In this document: in pieces, positions 34,419-45,930 of the stretch
How the letters are laid out: the number at the start of each line of letters is the position of its first letter
Position numbering within the stretch: position 1 is the stretch's first letter
Assembly: GCA_037957365.1 (NCBI GenBank)
Contig: JARHVA010000021.1
Span: forward strand, 935,001-999,000
From: Torreya grandis
Lineage: Eukaryota; Streptophyta; Pinopsida; Cupressales; Taxaceae
Reading direction: 5' to 3'
DNA: 64,000 nucleotides
Program-made: the position numbers and the translations under genes
The notes under the pieces: model-generated
Told to the model about the DNA's origin: nothing
The model's input: only the letters and a program-made list of their open reading frames with translations
Database searches by the model: none

Positions 34419-35365
34419 TGTAGATTATATTTTGTGATTATCTAACACCTCAATCTTGTACACTTGGCAAACTCAAACCTTGGCTATTCCTCTTAGTTCT
34501 TTATCTCTCCCACTTCTGTAAGTCTTGCATTTGCTCTATATTTATGCCATTTTGAATATACATCTTAATTTAACCAATCTTATATTGATGGCCCAGGTCT
34601 TCTATCTTTACTAGAATGTTTAAAATGTACTTATATTCTATCTCTGCAAGTTCTAAACTTGTGCCTATTTTCTTGCTCCCTAGACATTAACATTCAGGTC
34701 AAATAGTAACATCAATGTTATTGTCTTGTCCTAACATATGTGTTAAGTGCCATAAATTCATCTAATTTACAAATGAAATGTATCCTAATGGTTGGTCTAA
34801 ATGCTTTAATGCAATTTATTACTTCAAAGGGATTGATATAAATACAAGATCAACTCTCATTTATTTCTCACCTATAAATACCTAGAAAAAGACCAAAGAG
34901 ACCAAGTCACTTATCAAAATCACTCTATCAATATTTAATTGAATACAAATTCCATATTTCCATACCATATATAGGTAAAAAACATTTACAGGTCTAAAGT
35001 ATTAAAGGAGCAACCCAAGAGCTGAATTTGCCAAGTTGCAAGCTAGATCACTGTTGTATTAGCTTTGCACACATTGTATTATTCATACACAACCCAACAC
35101 GTAGAGGATAACTACATGAGTTTGAGGCCTTCTTATGGAGTATATGATACGTAGCTAACACTCTTTCATAGTGGGGTTTTTGGGGTCATATAGACACTAT
35201 GTGCATACTAACCCATATTTAGACTATCCTAGCATAATATATTTAGTGTATGCTTATATTTGAGTTTAACATCTGATTGGCCTACTATAGATCTGATTAT
35301 CACCCTTGTGCCATTTTATTTATATATACCCCTTTAATCAATATAGATAATACCAATCTACATAA
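34419..35365 (+). repeat. Tat-like element 5' LTR
   Basis: About 947 bp. It aligns with 40611-41940 from the first base, but lacks a segment of about 380 bp present at roughly 41404-41787 in the 3' LTR. The missing piece falls at ctaacc/catattta near 35190. Confidence 0.8.
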
Positions 35366-35399
35366 TGTAAGTTCAATGTTTGATTAAATTAAAAAAATG

Positions 35400-37920
35400 T
35401 GTTTTAGGTTTTTTTTGGGAAAAATCTTCAGATACTTTATTTCTCAATGAGGCATTAAGGTTGATCCAAAAAAGGTTTAATCTATCATAGAAATTCCACT
35501 ACCAGCCAATTTAAAATAATTGTGATGTTTTCAAGGCTGAATTCAAGCTATACACCATTTCATTACCTAATTAGTTGATAAAATAATCACTTTCACATGT
35601 TTGCTAAAAAAGGATACACAATTTATATGGGATGAGATATGTCAACAAAGATTTTATAAGATAAAATCTATTTATCAAACCGACTAGTACTTATGCCTCC
35701 TATTCCAGATAGACCATTGATTCTTTACATATTAGCTACCCACGAGGCTCTAGGGACCTTACTAGCATAATTTGATAATAATCACAAAGAGAGGGAAAAC
35801 TATTGTATTAGTTGCCAGATTTTTGATTACAAATGACAATATATAGCCACATAAAAACTATGCTTATCTTTGGTTTTTGCTACCCATAAATTACAACATT
35901 ATCTGTTCAATAATGAGGCTCATTTTATAATTAAATAAGATCCATTAAAGTATCTCATGAACAAAACACACATAACAAGTTGCATAGTCAAATGGGTGAT
36001 GTAACTCATACAGTTTGATCTAAAATTTATAGCCCAAAAGTCAATAAAAGGTCAATTTATAGCTGACCAATTAGATGCAACTTCTTTTCCAGATTCTTTT
36101 CCACTCATTGAAGCTTTTTGTGATGAGTTTGAGGCATATGACATATCTTCCACTCTATGGACAATGTTATTTAATGGATCCAAATGGCAAATAGAAGCGG
36201 GTGATGGCATTGTATTTTGTACCCACAAAGGCAAATACATGACTTTCTCTTAAAAATTAGCTTTCTCTTGCACCAACAGTATAGTTAGATATGAGGCCTT
36301 GATCATTGGTTTATCCATGGCACATAAGCTTGATATAAGGGACATCCAAGTTTTTGGTGATTCCCAATTGGTTGTTAACCAGTCTAGTAATCACTACCAA
36401 ACTAAATAAGAACATATTTTACCATATAAAGAAATGGTAGATAAACTCATATAGACATTTGACACATTTTTCATCAACAATATTCTATGCAAAAATAACT
36501 ACCATATAAATTCTATGGCAATCATGACATTCTTGATGAATTTTGATGATGATCATATAAACTTTACAATATGAAAACTATGAAATCCTTCCATTTATTT
36601 TGATTAAATGAATGCCTTGGTCATTCTTACTATTATTCATAGTACTATAAACACAAAATGGTACACTGATATTTATAATTTTCTTTATTGAGCCTATATA
36701 CCAAAACATTTTGCAAAAAATGATAAATGAAATTTATAATATGAAGCTTTTCATTATGTTATTATTGGAAATGATTTGTTTAAATGAGGTTTTGATGGAT
36801 AATTACTTTGATGCTTAAGTAAAGATGAGGATCACACTACACTCTTAGAAATGCATAACAACAAGTATGGTGGGCATTTTAATGGACGTGCCATGTCTCA
36901 AAAACTATTATTTAAAGGTTATTACTTGCCTATAATAGAATAAGAATGTATTGAACATGAAAAACTATGTTTGAAAAGCCAAAAATATAGCAATTTGAAT
37001 CATGAACCATTACATGAGTTATAGCCCATCATTTCATCATGGCCTTTTTTATTATGGGGCTTTGATTTAATATGCAAAATAAATCTAGAATCTACTAGTG
37101 GGCACAAATTTATCATTAAATCTGCATAATATTTTATAAAATGGGTGAAAGCCATTCCATTTGAGTTTACCATACGGGATGACACATGTAGGTTTTTGAT
37201 GACCAATATCATCTACCATTTTGGCATACCTTCCGTCATAATTTATGATAATGGAACATCATTTAAAAATAAGACATTAAGATGATTTTGAATTAAATAC
37301 AAGATTGAGCATATCTTTTCTACATTTTATTATCCACAGGGCAATGGACAATAGAGAAAACTAATGAAATAATTGTCAAAATACTTGGAAAAATAATTGA
37401 AATATACAACACTAATTGGCACCAACATATGGTATATGCTTTATGGGCATATCAAACTAGTGTACACACACCTACTCAGGCCACACATTATTCTTTGGTC
37501 TATGGTACAAAGTTATTCTTACCAATTGAATTTTAAATACCTTCTTTGCATGTTTCTCTAAAATACATCATCAAATATAATGAATACCATGAAAATCAAT
37601 TGCATCAGTTAGAATAGTTGAGTGTAAAATGCACATAACTTGTTGAGCACCTACGTGTTTATCAGGATCATGTAAAATGAACATATAAATAAAAGGTTAG
37701 TCCATGTGAATTTAATGTGGGTGACCTGGTACTAAAATAAAATGAAAAGAATACCAATACAAAAAAGGACAAAAAAAGAAAGTTCAAACCAAATTGGTTG
37801 AGACAATTTGTAATTACAAAAAAGTTAGAAAAAAGTGTATACCACCTTGTTACATTTGAAGAAAATCCTTTAAAACCCAATGAACATTATGCAATTGCAT
37901 AAATATATTACGTAAGCTTA
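35400..37920 (+). pseudogene. Tat-like pol relic: RT end, RNase H, integrase
   Basis: The remains begin in the end of RT (GIKVDPKKVQSI, about 35450). A second-type RNase H segment follows near 36170, reading FNGSKWQIEAGDG, where the expected catalytic FDGS has Asn for Asp. Then comes LIIGLSMAHKLDI and FGDSQLVVNQ. Integrase follows: a degraded zinc finger near 36850-36990, the WPFLLWGFDLI block near 37040, DNGTSFKNKT near 37236 with the second Asp, and YPQGNGQ near 37330. The end (to about 37920) is Lys-rich. Stops and small indels are frequent. The archaeal-like extra RNase H together with this integrase type points to the Tat lineage. The element can no longer make enzymes. Confidence 0.65.
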
Positions 37921-38557
37921 CACATGCCTATTTGATATGATTGTATCCTATGTAGGGTATTTAATATGCTATAAACTTGACATTTATTCCTAACACATTG
38001 GATCCATGGGATACTATGACATGTTTATGTTAGTTGCTTATGCTCTACTTTATGCACTTCCCAAGTGTCTTGTATTCCTTTTTCAAGAATTTGAATATGC
38101 TCCTTTACTTATGGCCCCTGTGCCTATGTATGTTTTCATTGACATTTACATATGTCATTGTTTGTTGTATGGACATTTAAATATGTTATCCCTATTTTTA
38201 TGAAAATTTGACTAAATCATGTCCTTTCAATTGTGCAACATTTGAACATGCCCCTTGTTTTTAGTCTTCTTGGACCATTGCCTTTTGAATTAATTTTGAG
38301 TGCTCTTGTGTGTGTGTGTGTTTGTTTACTTTTTGATCTTGTATTGTTACTATCTAGACATTGCCATGATCTTTATTGTGCATCTTAGGCCTACATGTGA
38401 TCACATTGATTTTATGCACTTCAATGATACATGTACCTAGACATGTTTCCTTATACATGATACATGGTTACATTCATAGATTATATAGTTGTCTTATCCT
38501 TTTGAGGTGAGGTAACTACTAGTTATTATCTTTCCCTCACATCAAAGGGGGATATAT

Positions 38558-39060
38558 TAGTGGGGGCATGCCATAGAGGTATGCTATCCACACTTGGCAT
38601 AGTTTTCAGGTTCAATGGGGGCATGATTTTGAATCATGTTCTCCATACTCATTTAGTATATGGTACTTATATTAGTTTCTATATTTAGTAGGGGCATGCT
38701 TTGGAAGCACGTTTTCCACACTCATTCAGTATATGTTACTTATATCAGTTTCCAAATTTAGTGGGGGCATCTTTTATAAGCATGTTATCTAAACTCATTT
38801 AACACATTGATATTTTTATCAGTTCTTAGATTTAGTGGGGGCATGTCATATAGACATGGATTCCACACATTCATAGTTCTAAGATTTAGTGAGGGCATGA
38901 TTTGGAAACATGTTCTCCACACTTATTCAGTATTCAACATCTCTAGTTTATAGTGGGCATATTTATAAATATGTCCTCTACATTGATACTTATATCAATT
39001 TTTAGATATCTCCATATATAGTGGGGGCATGCTTTAGAAGTATGTTCTCCACACTTATAT
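38558..39060 (+). repeat. Eight tandem-like copies of a TAGTGGGGGCATG motif
   Basis: Copies of tagtgggggcatg or close variants occur near 38558, 38615, 38688, 38759, 38833, 38887, 38950 and 39020, spaced 55-75 bases. Most are followed by a short inverted CATG...CATG pair and then ttctccacactcattcagtat or similar. The motif resembles the polypurine tract of Tat-type elements. It sits in the 3' non-coding part, well before the actual 3' LTR. Confidence 0.8.
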
Positions 39061-39549
39061 AATTATCTAAATTGGTCAAAAAAAGAAATTACATGATTCA
39101 AATTCATAGTTGTGGCATAATTCTATACATTGGTACTATTGTTATACATAGTTTCAACATGAGACATAACTAAAGTGCATATGCTATGCAATACGTGCCT
39201 AATATTACAAAATATAATACAATTTAATATTTTAAAACTCTTTTATGGACTATTACCATATCACAAACTTTTTTTTGTACTGATACCCCATAAACATTTA
39301 TGGACTTTATTGAGCCAATCTATTGTAGTAGTTGGTTTACCTTTTTGTATGGTTAAGATGAACAAATCACTCAATCTTTCCAAATTTTTAGGTTATAATT
39401 GATATCCAACCTCACCAAGTTATAAGTATCATTAGTTTGCATGATTGAACTAATCTCAACTACTAGGTGGCAACTCACTTTTGATCCAAAGTTGGAAGAA
39501 TATACCTTCCAATATTTCTCTCTCTCTATCTCCTTGGATATATGCACTT

Positions 39550-39616
39550 TATATATGTGTGTGTGTGTGTGTGTGTATACACACACACACATATGTGTAT
39601 ACACACACACACATAG

Positions 39617-39664
<48 letters not shown>
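39550..39664. repeat. (GT)n-TATA-(CA)n microsatellite of duplication copy 1
   Basis: About ten GT units, then TATA, then two CA blocks separated by TATGTG. The GT and CA blocks are complementary and could fold back on each other. Confidence 0.95.
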
Positions 39665-40119
39665 CATAATCTCCATTATAGAGCTTTATAATTCTATACA
39701 TTGGTACTATTGTTATACATAGTTTCAACATGAGACATAACTAAAGTGCATATGATATGCAATATGTGCCTAATATTACAAAATATAAATCAATTTAATA
39801 TTTTAAGATTCTTTCATGGACTATTACCATATCATGAACTTTTTTTTGTACTGATACCACATAAACATTTATGGACTTTATTGAGCCAATCTATTGTAGT
39901 AGTTGGTTTACCTTTTTGTATGGTTAAGATGATCAAATCACTCAATCTTTCCAAGTTTTTAAGTTATAATTATTATCCAACCTCCCTAGGTTATGAGTAT
40001 CATTAGTTTGCATGATTGAACTAATCTCAACTACCAAGTGGCAACTCACTTTTGATCCAAAGTTGGAAGAATATGCCTTCCAATATTTCTCTCTCTATCT
40101 CCTTGGATATATGCACTTT

Positions 40120-40121
<2 letters not shown>

Positions 40122-40186
<65 letters not shown>

Positions 40187-40188
40187 CA

Positions 40189-40248
<60 letters not shown>

Positions 40249-40300
40249 CACATATATACACATACACATACACATACATACATACATACATACATACATA
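40122..40300. repeat. (TA)n-(CATA)n microsatellite of duplication copy 2
   Basis: About 28 TA units, ten CATA units, more TA, then mixed CACATA and CATA units. It sits where copy 1 has GT/CA. Confidence 0.95.
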
Positions 40301-40610
40301 TCCTAATCTCAATTATAGAGCCTTATAATGATACATATTTTTTAAAACAACTTGCCAATAAGCAAGGAAATTACATCAACACATAGGTGTACTTCTAAAG
40401 ATCGCTCTTTTAATTTCAATCTATTTCAATTAATTTTAACCTAGGTTATATGCACTAATTTTATATTATAACATGATCTTGGTTGCAAGCCAATCACTAG
40501 AAAAACATTCAAGTTGGGCACACACAAAAATAAGGTGTGCATACACACCCATGTATGTATTCCTTTCCTTTAAATTAAAATTTTTGTTACTAGATTAAAT
40601 GGAGGTAAAA

Positions 40611-41940
40611 TGTAGATGATATTTTATGATTATATAGAACATTAGTATTGTAAACTTGGAAAACTCAGACCTTAGCTATTCTTCTCAATTCTTTACCTCT
40701 ATCGCTTTCACAAGTCTCTCATTTGCTCTATCTTTATGCCCTTTGGCCTATATCTCCTAGTTTGACTAGTTTTATATTGATGACCTAGGTCTTCTATCTT
40801 TCCCAAAATGTTAAAAATGTACTTATATTCTACCTCTATAAGTTATAAACTTGTACATGTTCTCCTACTCCCTAGACACTAATGTCTAGATCAAATAGTA
40901 GCATCGATGTTACTGTCCTATCCCGATGCAAGTGTTCAATGTTCTAAAGTTATTTAATTTATTAATGGGACATATCTTAATGGTCATTTTAAGTGATTTA
41001 ATTTGAGTTATAATATAAAAGGATTGATATAAATTCAAGATCAACCCTCATTCATTCTTCACCTACAAACACTTAGAAAAAAATTAAAGAGATTAAGGCA
41101 CTTATCAAAATCACTCTATCAAACATTCAATTGAAAAAAGCTTATCTATTTCCATACCAATTATAGGTACACCACATTTATAGGTCTAAATTACTAAAGG
41201 AACAATCCAAGCCCGATTTACCAAGTTACAAGATAGGTTACTATTGTACTTGCCTTGCACACATTGTATGATTCACACATAAGCTAACACATAGGGGATA
41301 ACTACATGAGTCTGAGACACTCTTCTAAAGTATTAGATACGTAGGAAACACCTCTGCTAGTAGAGTATTTAGGGTTATATCAACATTGTGTGCCCACTAA
41401 TCTATTTTCCCCCAAGGTCACTATGAAGATGGAGAACTAGGGTTTTACTATTTTACAAAGAACGACAGTTTATGACATAGATCTGAATTCACTAGGGTGA
41501 AGACAAATTCAAACTTAGAAGCATCTAGGCAGTCACATCCTTTTCTAGCAAGTATTTTGTAAAGAAAATTTACATCAAACCCAGATAATAGTGTCAATAT
41601 AACCATCTTAGGCCGATGTTAGTGTCTAGAGTGATTGAAACATCAAATATAGAATTTGATGACAATTCTAAAATATCCTTCTAGCCTAATTTTAGCTTCT
41701 TCTAGATCTAAAACTACTTTAGCATTAGAACAAGCTAAGTAATTCACTTATTTGTCATTTCTATATCTATCATAGTTGTACATTCCATATTTAGATTGTC
41801 TCAGTATAATAAATTCAGTGTATGCTTAAATCAAAGTTTAACATCTAATTGGCCTACTATAGATCTGATTATCACCCTTGTGCCATTTAATTTATACATA
41901 CCCCTTTAATCAATCTAGATAACACCAATCTAGACACCAT
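40611..41940 (+). repeat. Tat-like element 3' LTR
   Basis: About 1330 bp. Preceded by aaatggaggtaaaa (40597-40610). Aligns with 34419-35365 on both sides of an extra block at about 41404-41787. Ends against the right target duplication. Confidence 0.8.
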
Positions 41941-41945
41941 TTAGG
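41941..41945. repeat. Target-site duplication, right copy
   Basis: ttagg, identical to 34414-34418. Confidence 0.8.
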
Positions 41946-42060
41946 GTTAAACAATAGGATAAATATACATATTACCATTGAAGAATTTCTCTTGGATAAA
42001 ATACACATGAAATTCAATATGCTTAGTTTATTGATGCTACACTGCAATTTTTGATAGAGC
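41946..42060 (-). pseudogene. Copia RNase H, upstream fragment
   Basis: The minus strand reads a degraded version of the Copia RNase H segment before IFTKP, with a TKHIE-like motif near 42020. It is separated from its continuation at 34300-34418 by the Tat-like insertion. The frame agrees across the insertion if one target-duplication copy is ignored. Confidence 0.5.
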
Positions 42061-43050
42061 TATACAGATTATCAAAAAGAAAGGTGGTACTGTGAGAAAC
42101 ATCCAAATTGAGTTATTCTAAAAACATTCATAGCCACACGGATTATTTAACAACTTCTATGTGAAAGTTCCCGTACCATACTTAAAACACATCAAAAAAT
42201 ATATTTATGATATCAAAGCATGGTTAACATCACAATAATTAAATATAAAAATATAAATAATGACATATGTTTATATATGATACAACACATTTTAAATAAT
42301 CAAGCCATGTTTAAGGTAAATCAATTCACTACTTTGATTACTAAGTTAACGACACACATAAATCATTGTACGCAATTAATTATTAGACATATCTAATATT
42401 GAAAATATGGGCATCCCCAACTATTATGTGATTCACATAAAAAAATTTAAATTAGTCAAACATTAAATATTTCAATATAAATAACTCATTTTATAATTTG
42501 AGTAAAAAAAATTCAAGATTAATATGTTTTTTTGCCATTTTCCAATGATCTAAAATTGGATCTAACAAAAGATTGAGTTATATAATATCTCATACATCAA
42601 TTATGAACAATTTTAGTATGATATGCAATCATCCAATCAAATAGATATGACACTAAAACAAATATTTTCAAATATGTATAAATAAAATGCTTGGTAAATT
42701 AAATGATGAGGAGCCAATTAATAATACAAAATCCATTTACACTTTGCATTTCATAACATATCTTCTTATCAAATGAATTAACTAAGCATGTTAGCATGAA
42801 CTTTTCCCACTTATCAGATGAAGCATCTTAACCATTAAACACAAAATATCCTGTCTTAATGAGCATGATCTTCTTGCCAAATGCAATAATTAAACATGAT
42901 CATCTTGTCAAATGAAACACGATGTTATGTATATAATGTATTTCAATGCTAACTGATATGAATTAAAAATAATCATTAATGTGATCATTTTGAAAATAAT
43001 ATAATGTCTATATATTTACTTTGTTTTCTCATATAAGACCAATATATCTA
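42061..43050 (-). other. Decayed Copia interior, no clear RT
   Basis: This interval should hold the integrase core and RT, but is too short (about 1 kb) and no RT motif such as YVDD is visible. An internal deletion is likely. Confidence 0.35.
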
Positions 43051-43362
43051 TTACAATATAATTATAATTAACATTTTTTCAAGAATAAAATTAAATAGTG
43101 TTACTAATATATACCATTGTATTTGAGACAGTATCAATTCAGTTAGTATATTTAAGGTAAAAACATATAAAGAAATATTAAAATATGTAACTTCTAATGG
43201 TCTTATAACATCAATATGAATAAACTCTAAAGAATGTGAAGAGTTCACATCATGATTTTTGTAAAAGGGTTTAGTGTGTTGCTTATTACATAAGTAACCC
43301 TCACAAGCTTCATGATGAGAAGAAATAACAGGAAGACAAATCAAAAGATCATGATGAGACAT
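43051..43362 (-). pseudogene. Copia integrase, N-terminal fragment
   Basis: A 103-codon minus-strand frame reads SSHHEACEGYLCNKQHTKPF, which is the CxxxxC end of the GAG-pre-integrase zinc finger with the KQH-x-x-PF motif found in plant Copia proteins. It continues with SLEFIHIDVIRPLE, the first integrase block with its Asp. Homology fades after about residue 70. The intact enzyme inserts element DNA into chromosomes. Upstream frames in the same direction link it to the gag fragment. No catalytic triad can be completed. Confidence 0.65.
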
Positions 43363-43933
43363 ATCATATAAAATTAAAAAATTAACATGACCTAATTTTT
43401 CATGTCACAATTGATATTTATTTCTACTTTGTGATGAAATACATCATGTAGAAGAAGTATAAAACATTTATAAACCATTCTATTAAATTCTTTCAGCAAT
43501 AAGAGAACCAAATTGATTTATAAAATACCATTTATCTTGCTGAAAATTTACCATGAAATTATCATTTTTAAAATAAGAACATAATAATATATTTTTCTTA
43601 TGTTTAGAAACATAGACAATATCTTTTATTACTCCATTTGCAAATTTAGCTTTTCCTTGCTTAGTAGCTTCTAAATATGAATGATTAGTAAATAAATCAT
43701 TTTAGATATATATCCTCTTAGATTAAATACTTGATAAATAATTTATATGATGTAATGCATTCCTATCTAAAATCCATTAATTTTCATTAGAAGCAAACAA
43801 GGTAGTGTACAAAGCAATAATGTTAGTATTTTGATCCTAATTGTTGTTTTGACCCTGATTTTTTTGGGTTGATTCTAATTAGAACCTTTCTTCTCTTTGT
43901 TATTTTTAAAACTTTTTTTTAGATTTGTTTTTG

Positions 43934-44727
43934 TAATAATCTTTCATTATATGTCCAAAGTTTCCAGGTAGATTGTAATTTTTATTAAATTTAACTTTGT
44001 GATTCTTATTATTCGATTTCTTATTCACATATTTTCCATTGGAAAGTGTAGGTTTAGAATTCTAGTTTCTAGTGTTTTTAGGAACACCATTACGTGTGAG
44101 AAGTGCCTGAATGATATTCTCTTTAAAATTAAAGTTTGACATCACTTATTCTTATTAAATAATAAGAATAGATAATGTAGTGAGGTCAGGAAGATCTTTC
44201 TCTGTTTGGTATTTTGAATTAAGAATTGAAACAAAATTATGATTTTTTAAATGAATATTTAACTAAATAATGAAATAAAATAATTGATCTTGAATAATAT
44301 TTCAATTACAACCATCTAACTAAGATTTAATATTTTTAATTTTTGGAAAAAAAAACTTAACTTTTTCATCACCTTTCATGGGTGTAGTTAGTAATTCAAG
44401 AATAAGCTTAATTATCTTGGAGAGATGAGTCCCTTCATACATATACTCAAGAATTTTCTAAGCATCCTTAGGAGACTCTTGATTACTCACATGAAGTAGG
44501 AATCCATTCTTAACACTCAAAATAATGGACATAGTTTCTTGTGATTTATTTTGAAATAATTGGTAAGCTTAGTTGAGACATTTCTCCTTGAAGGGGTTTT
44601 TTAGTCTTGAAATTAATTTCTACAGTTTAAGAGCCAAGAATTTAGCTTTAATGTGTATTTTCCAAATATTATAGTTAGACCCATTTAAAATTTGAGATTT
44701 GTCTATCACAAAATTAGGAGAAGCCAT
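43934..44727 (-). pseudogene. Copia gag pseudogene
   Basis: Starts at ATG 44725-44727 with MASPNFVIDKSQILNGSNYN and then IWKIHIKAKF, the characteristic opening of plant Copia gag. It continues leftwards through stops to a CCHC-knuckle position near 43965, reading YNLPGNFGHIMKDYY. There the His survives and the Cys positions have become Tyr or Pro. The protein would coat element RNA. Loss of the knuckle cysteines fits G-to-A changes. The long gap between this ATG and the 5' LTR (44728-48293) is unusual. Confidence 0.65.
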
Positions 44728-45888
44728 AAATTCCTTTTAAGGATGGCACTACAAAAATATAACATCTAAAAAAACAAACTTTTTAAATGTGTTTTTATAC
44801 TCTATTTGATAATAAAGAAAATTATAGTGTGTATAAATAATAATTATTTAATTTTATGCAAAACAATGTGAAAATTTTTGTAAAATATTACGATCAAAGA
44901 AGGTGTCGTAATTGTCACACAAAATAACTATGTAAAAAAAATTATTTAAAAAGTTTTAAAAAATATATAAGGATGATTTATATCAACAAATGGACCACAC
45001 CAATGCATATATAATGTGCCAAACCTAGAAAACAACCAGTCACATGATCATGTTTGACAAGGGATTGTCTAGGTCAAGTGTTGAAAGAATCATAAATAGA
45101 CCAATGTTTTAAATGTGAGTTAAGACATGCAAATCAAAATGGAATTTCTAATTGAAAAAAATTGACTAAAGTAATTTGACCAATTTTTTTTTGTTAGTGT
45201 GTTTTGAACACTAGACCTCTAGTTTTACAAGTTCTTTAGAAAATGACAAATACCAACTCCCCTTTTATAATTTACATGAGTTTACATGCAAGATATTATT
45301 TTTAAGGCATATTTAATTGAATTTTATTTTTAAAATGAAATAAATAGGAATTACATGCATGTAAAAAACTCTTGCATGTTTTTTACTTTTTAGTAAAAAG
45401 ACAAATAGAAACTAGGGCCACACTTTTGCTTTGCATGGATTTTAGTTTTTAATAAAACAAAAAAATATTAAATATATTGTAAAAAACTATTACCAACCTT
45501 ATGAAGCATTCCAGGCAAGGAAATGTGATGCAAGGGCATATTAAGAATGCCAAAAACATGAACTTGGATGTGATTTGGAGTCATGATAGTGAGTCAAATT
45601 TGAATTTGAAGTTTTCCTGCCTTTTCCATAATTTGAATTTTCAAACTTGTAATGAAAGATTGAGAGATGGTTAGGAGGTATAAAGGAATGTTGATGTCAT
45701 GCAAATGTTAAATAATGTTTTAATGGACCTTATGGTCTTAGAAAAGGTCCTAATAGTGGTTAGAATTCATATGTCATGTTGGGAGTGTAAGGTGGCAGTC
45801 ATAAAGCCATCACCCTACATGGGTCTTGTGGTTGTTTGAAGTTTATTATTTCAATAAATGGTTATGGAGCATGTTTTTAGTGTCTATT

Positions 45889-45930
<42 letters not shown>

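Larger units (their letters stand above)
39121..40329 (+). repeat. Tandem duplication, 571-bp unit, two copies
   Basis: Copy 1 is 39121-39691 and copy 2 is 39692-40329. Both start ttctatacattggtac and end attatagag followed by cttataa or ccttata. The first 430 bases are nearly identical. Both hold a microsatellite at the same position, but of different motif, which explains the unequal lengths. Short open frames across the microsatellites are artefacts. Confidence 0.9.
34419..41940 (+). mobile_element. Ty3/Tat-like LTR retrotransposon nested in the Copia RNase H
   Basis: The LTRs at 34419-35365 and 40611-41940 both start TGTAGAT, and the element is bounded by a perfect 5-bp duplication (ttagg). 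Plus-strand pol remnants lie at 35400-37920. A long non-coding 3' part (37920-40610) follows, as in Tat-clade elements. Polypurine-like aaatggaggtaaaa sits against the 3' LTR. The LTR ends in AT rather than the usual CA. Gag, protease and most of RT are missing, so the internal 5' half has been lost. Confidence 0.8.

Noticed and set aside
39371..40386. Several open frames of 60-124 codons on both strands
   Set aside because: They are translations of GT/CA, TA and CATA microsatellites (repeats of VC, YI, TH) and have no domain.
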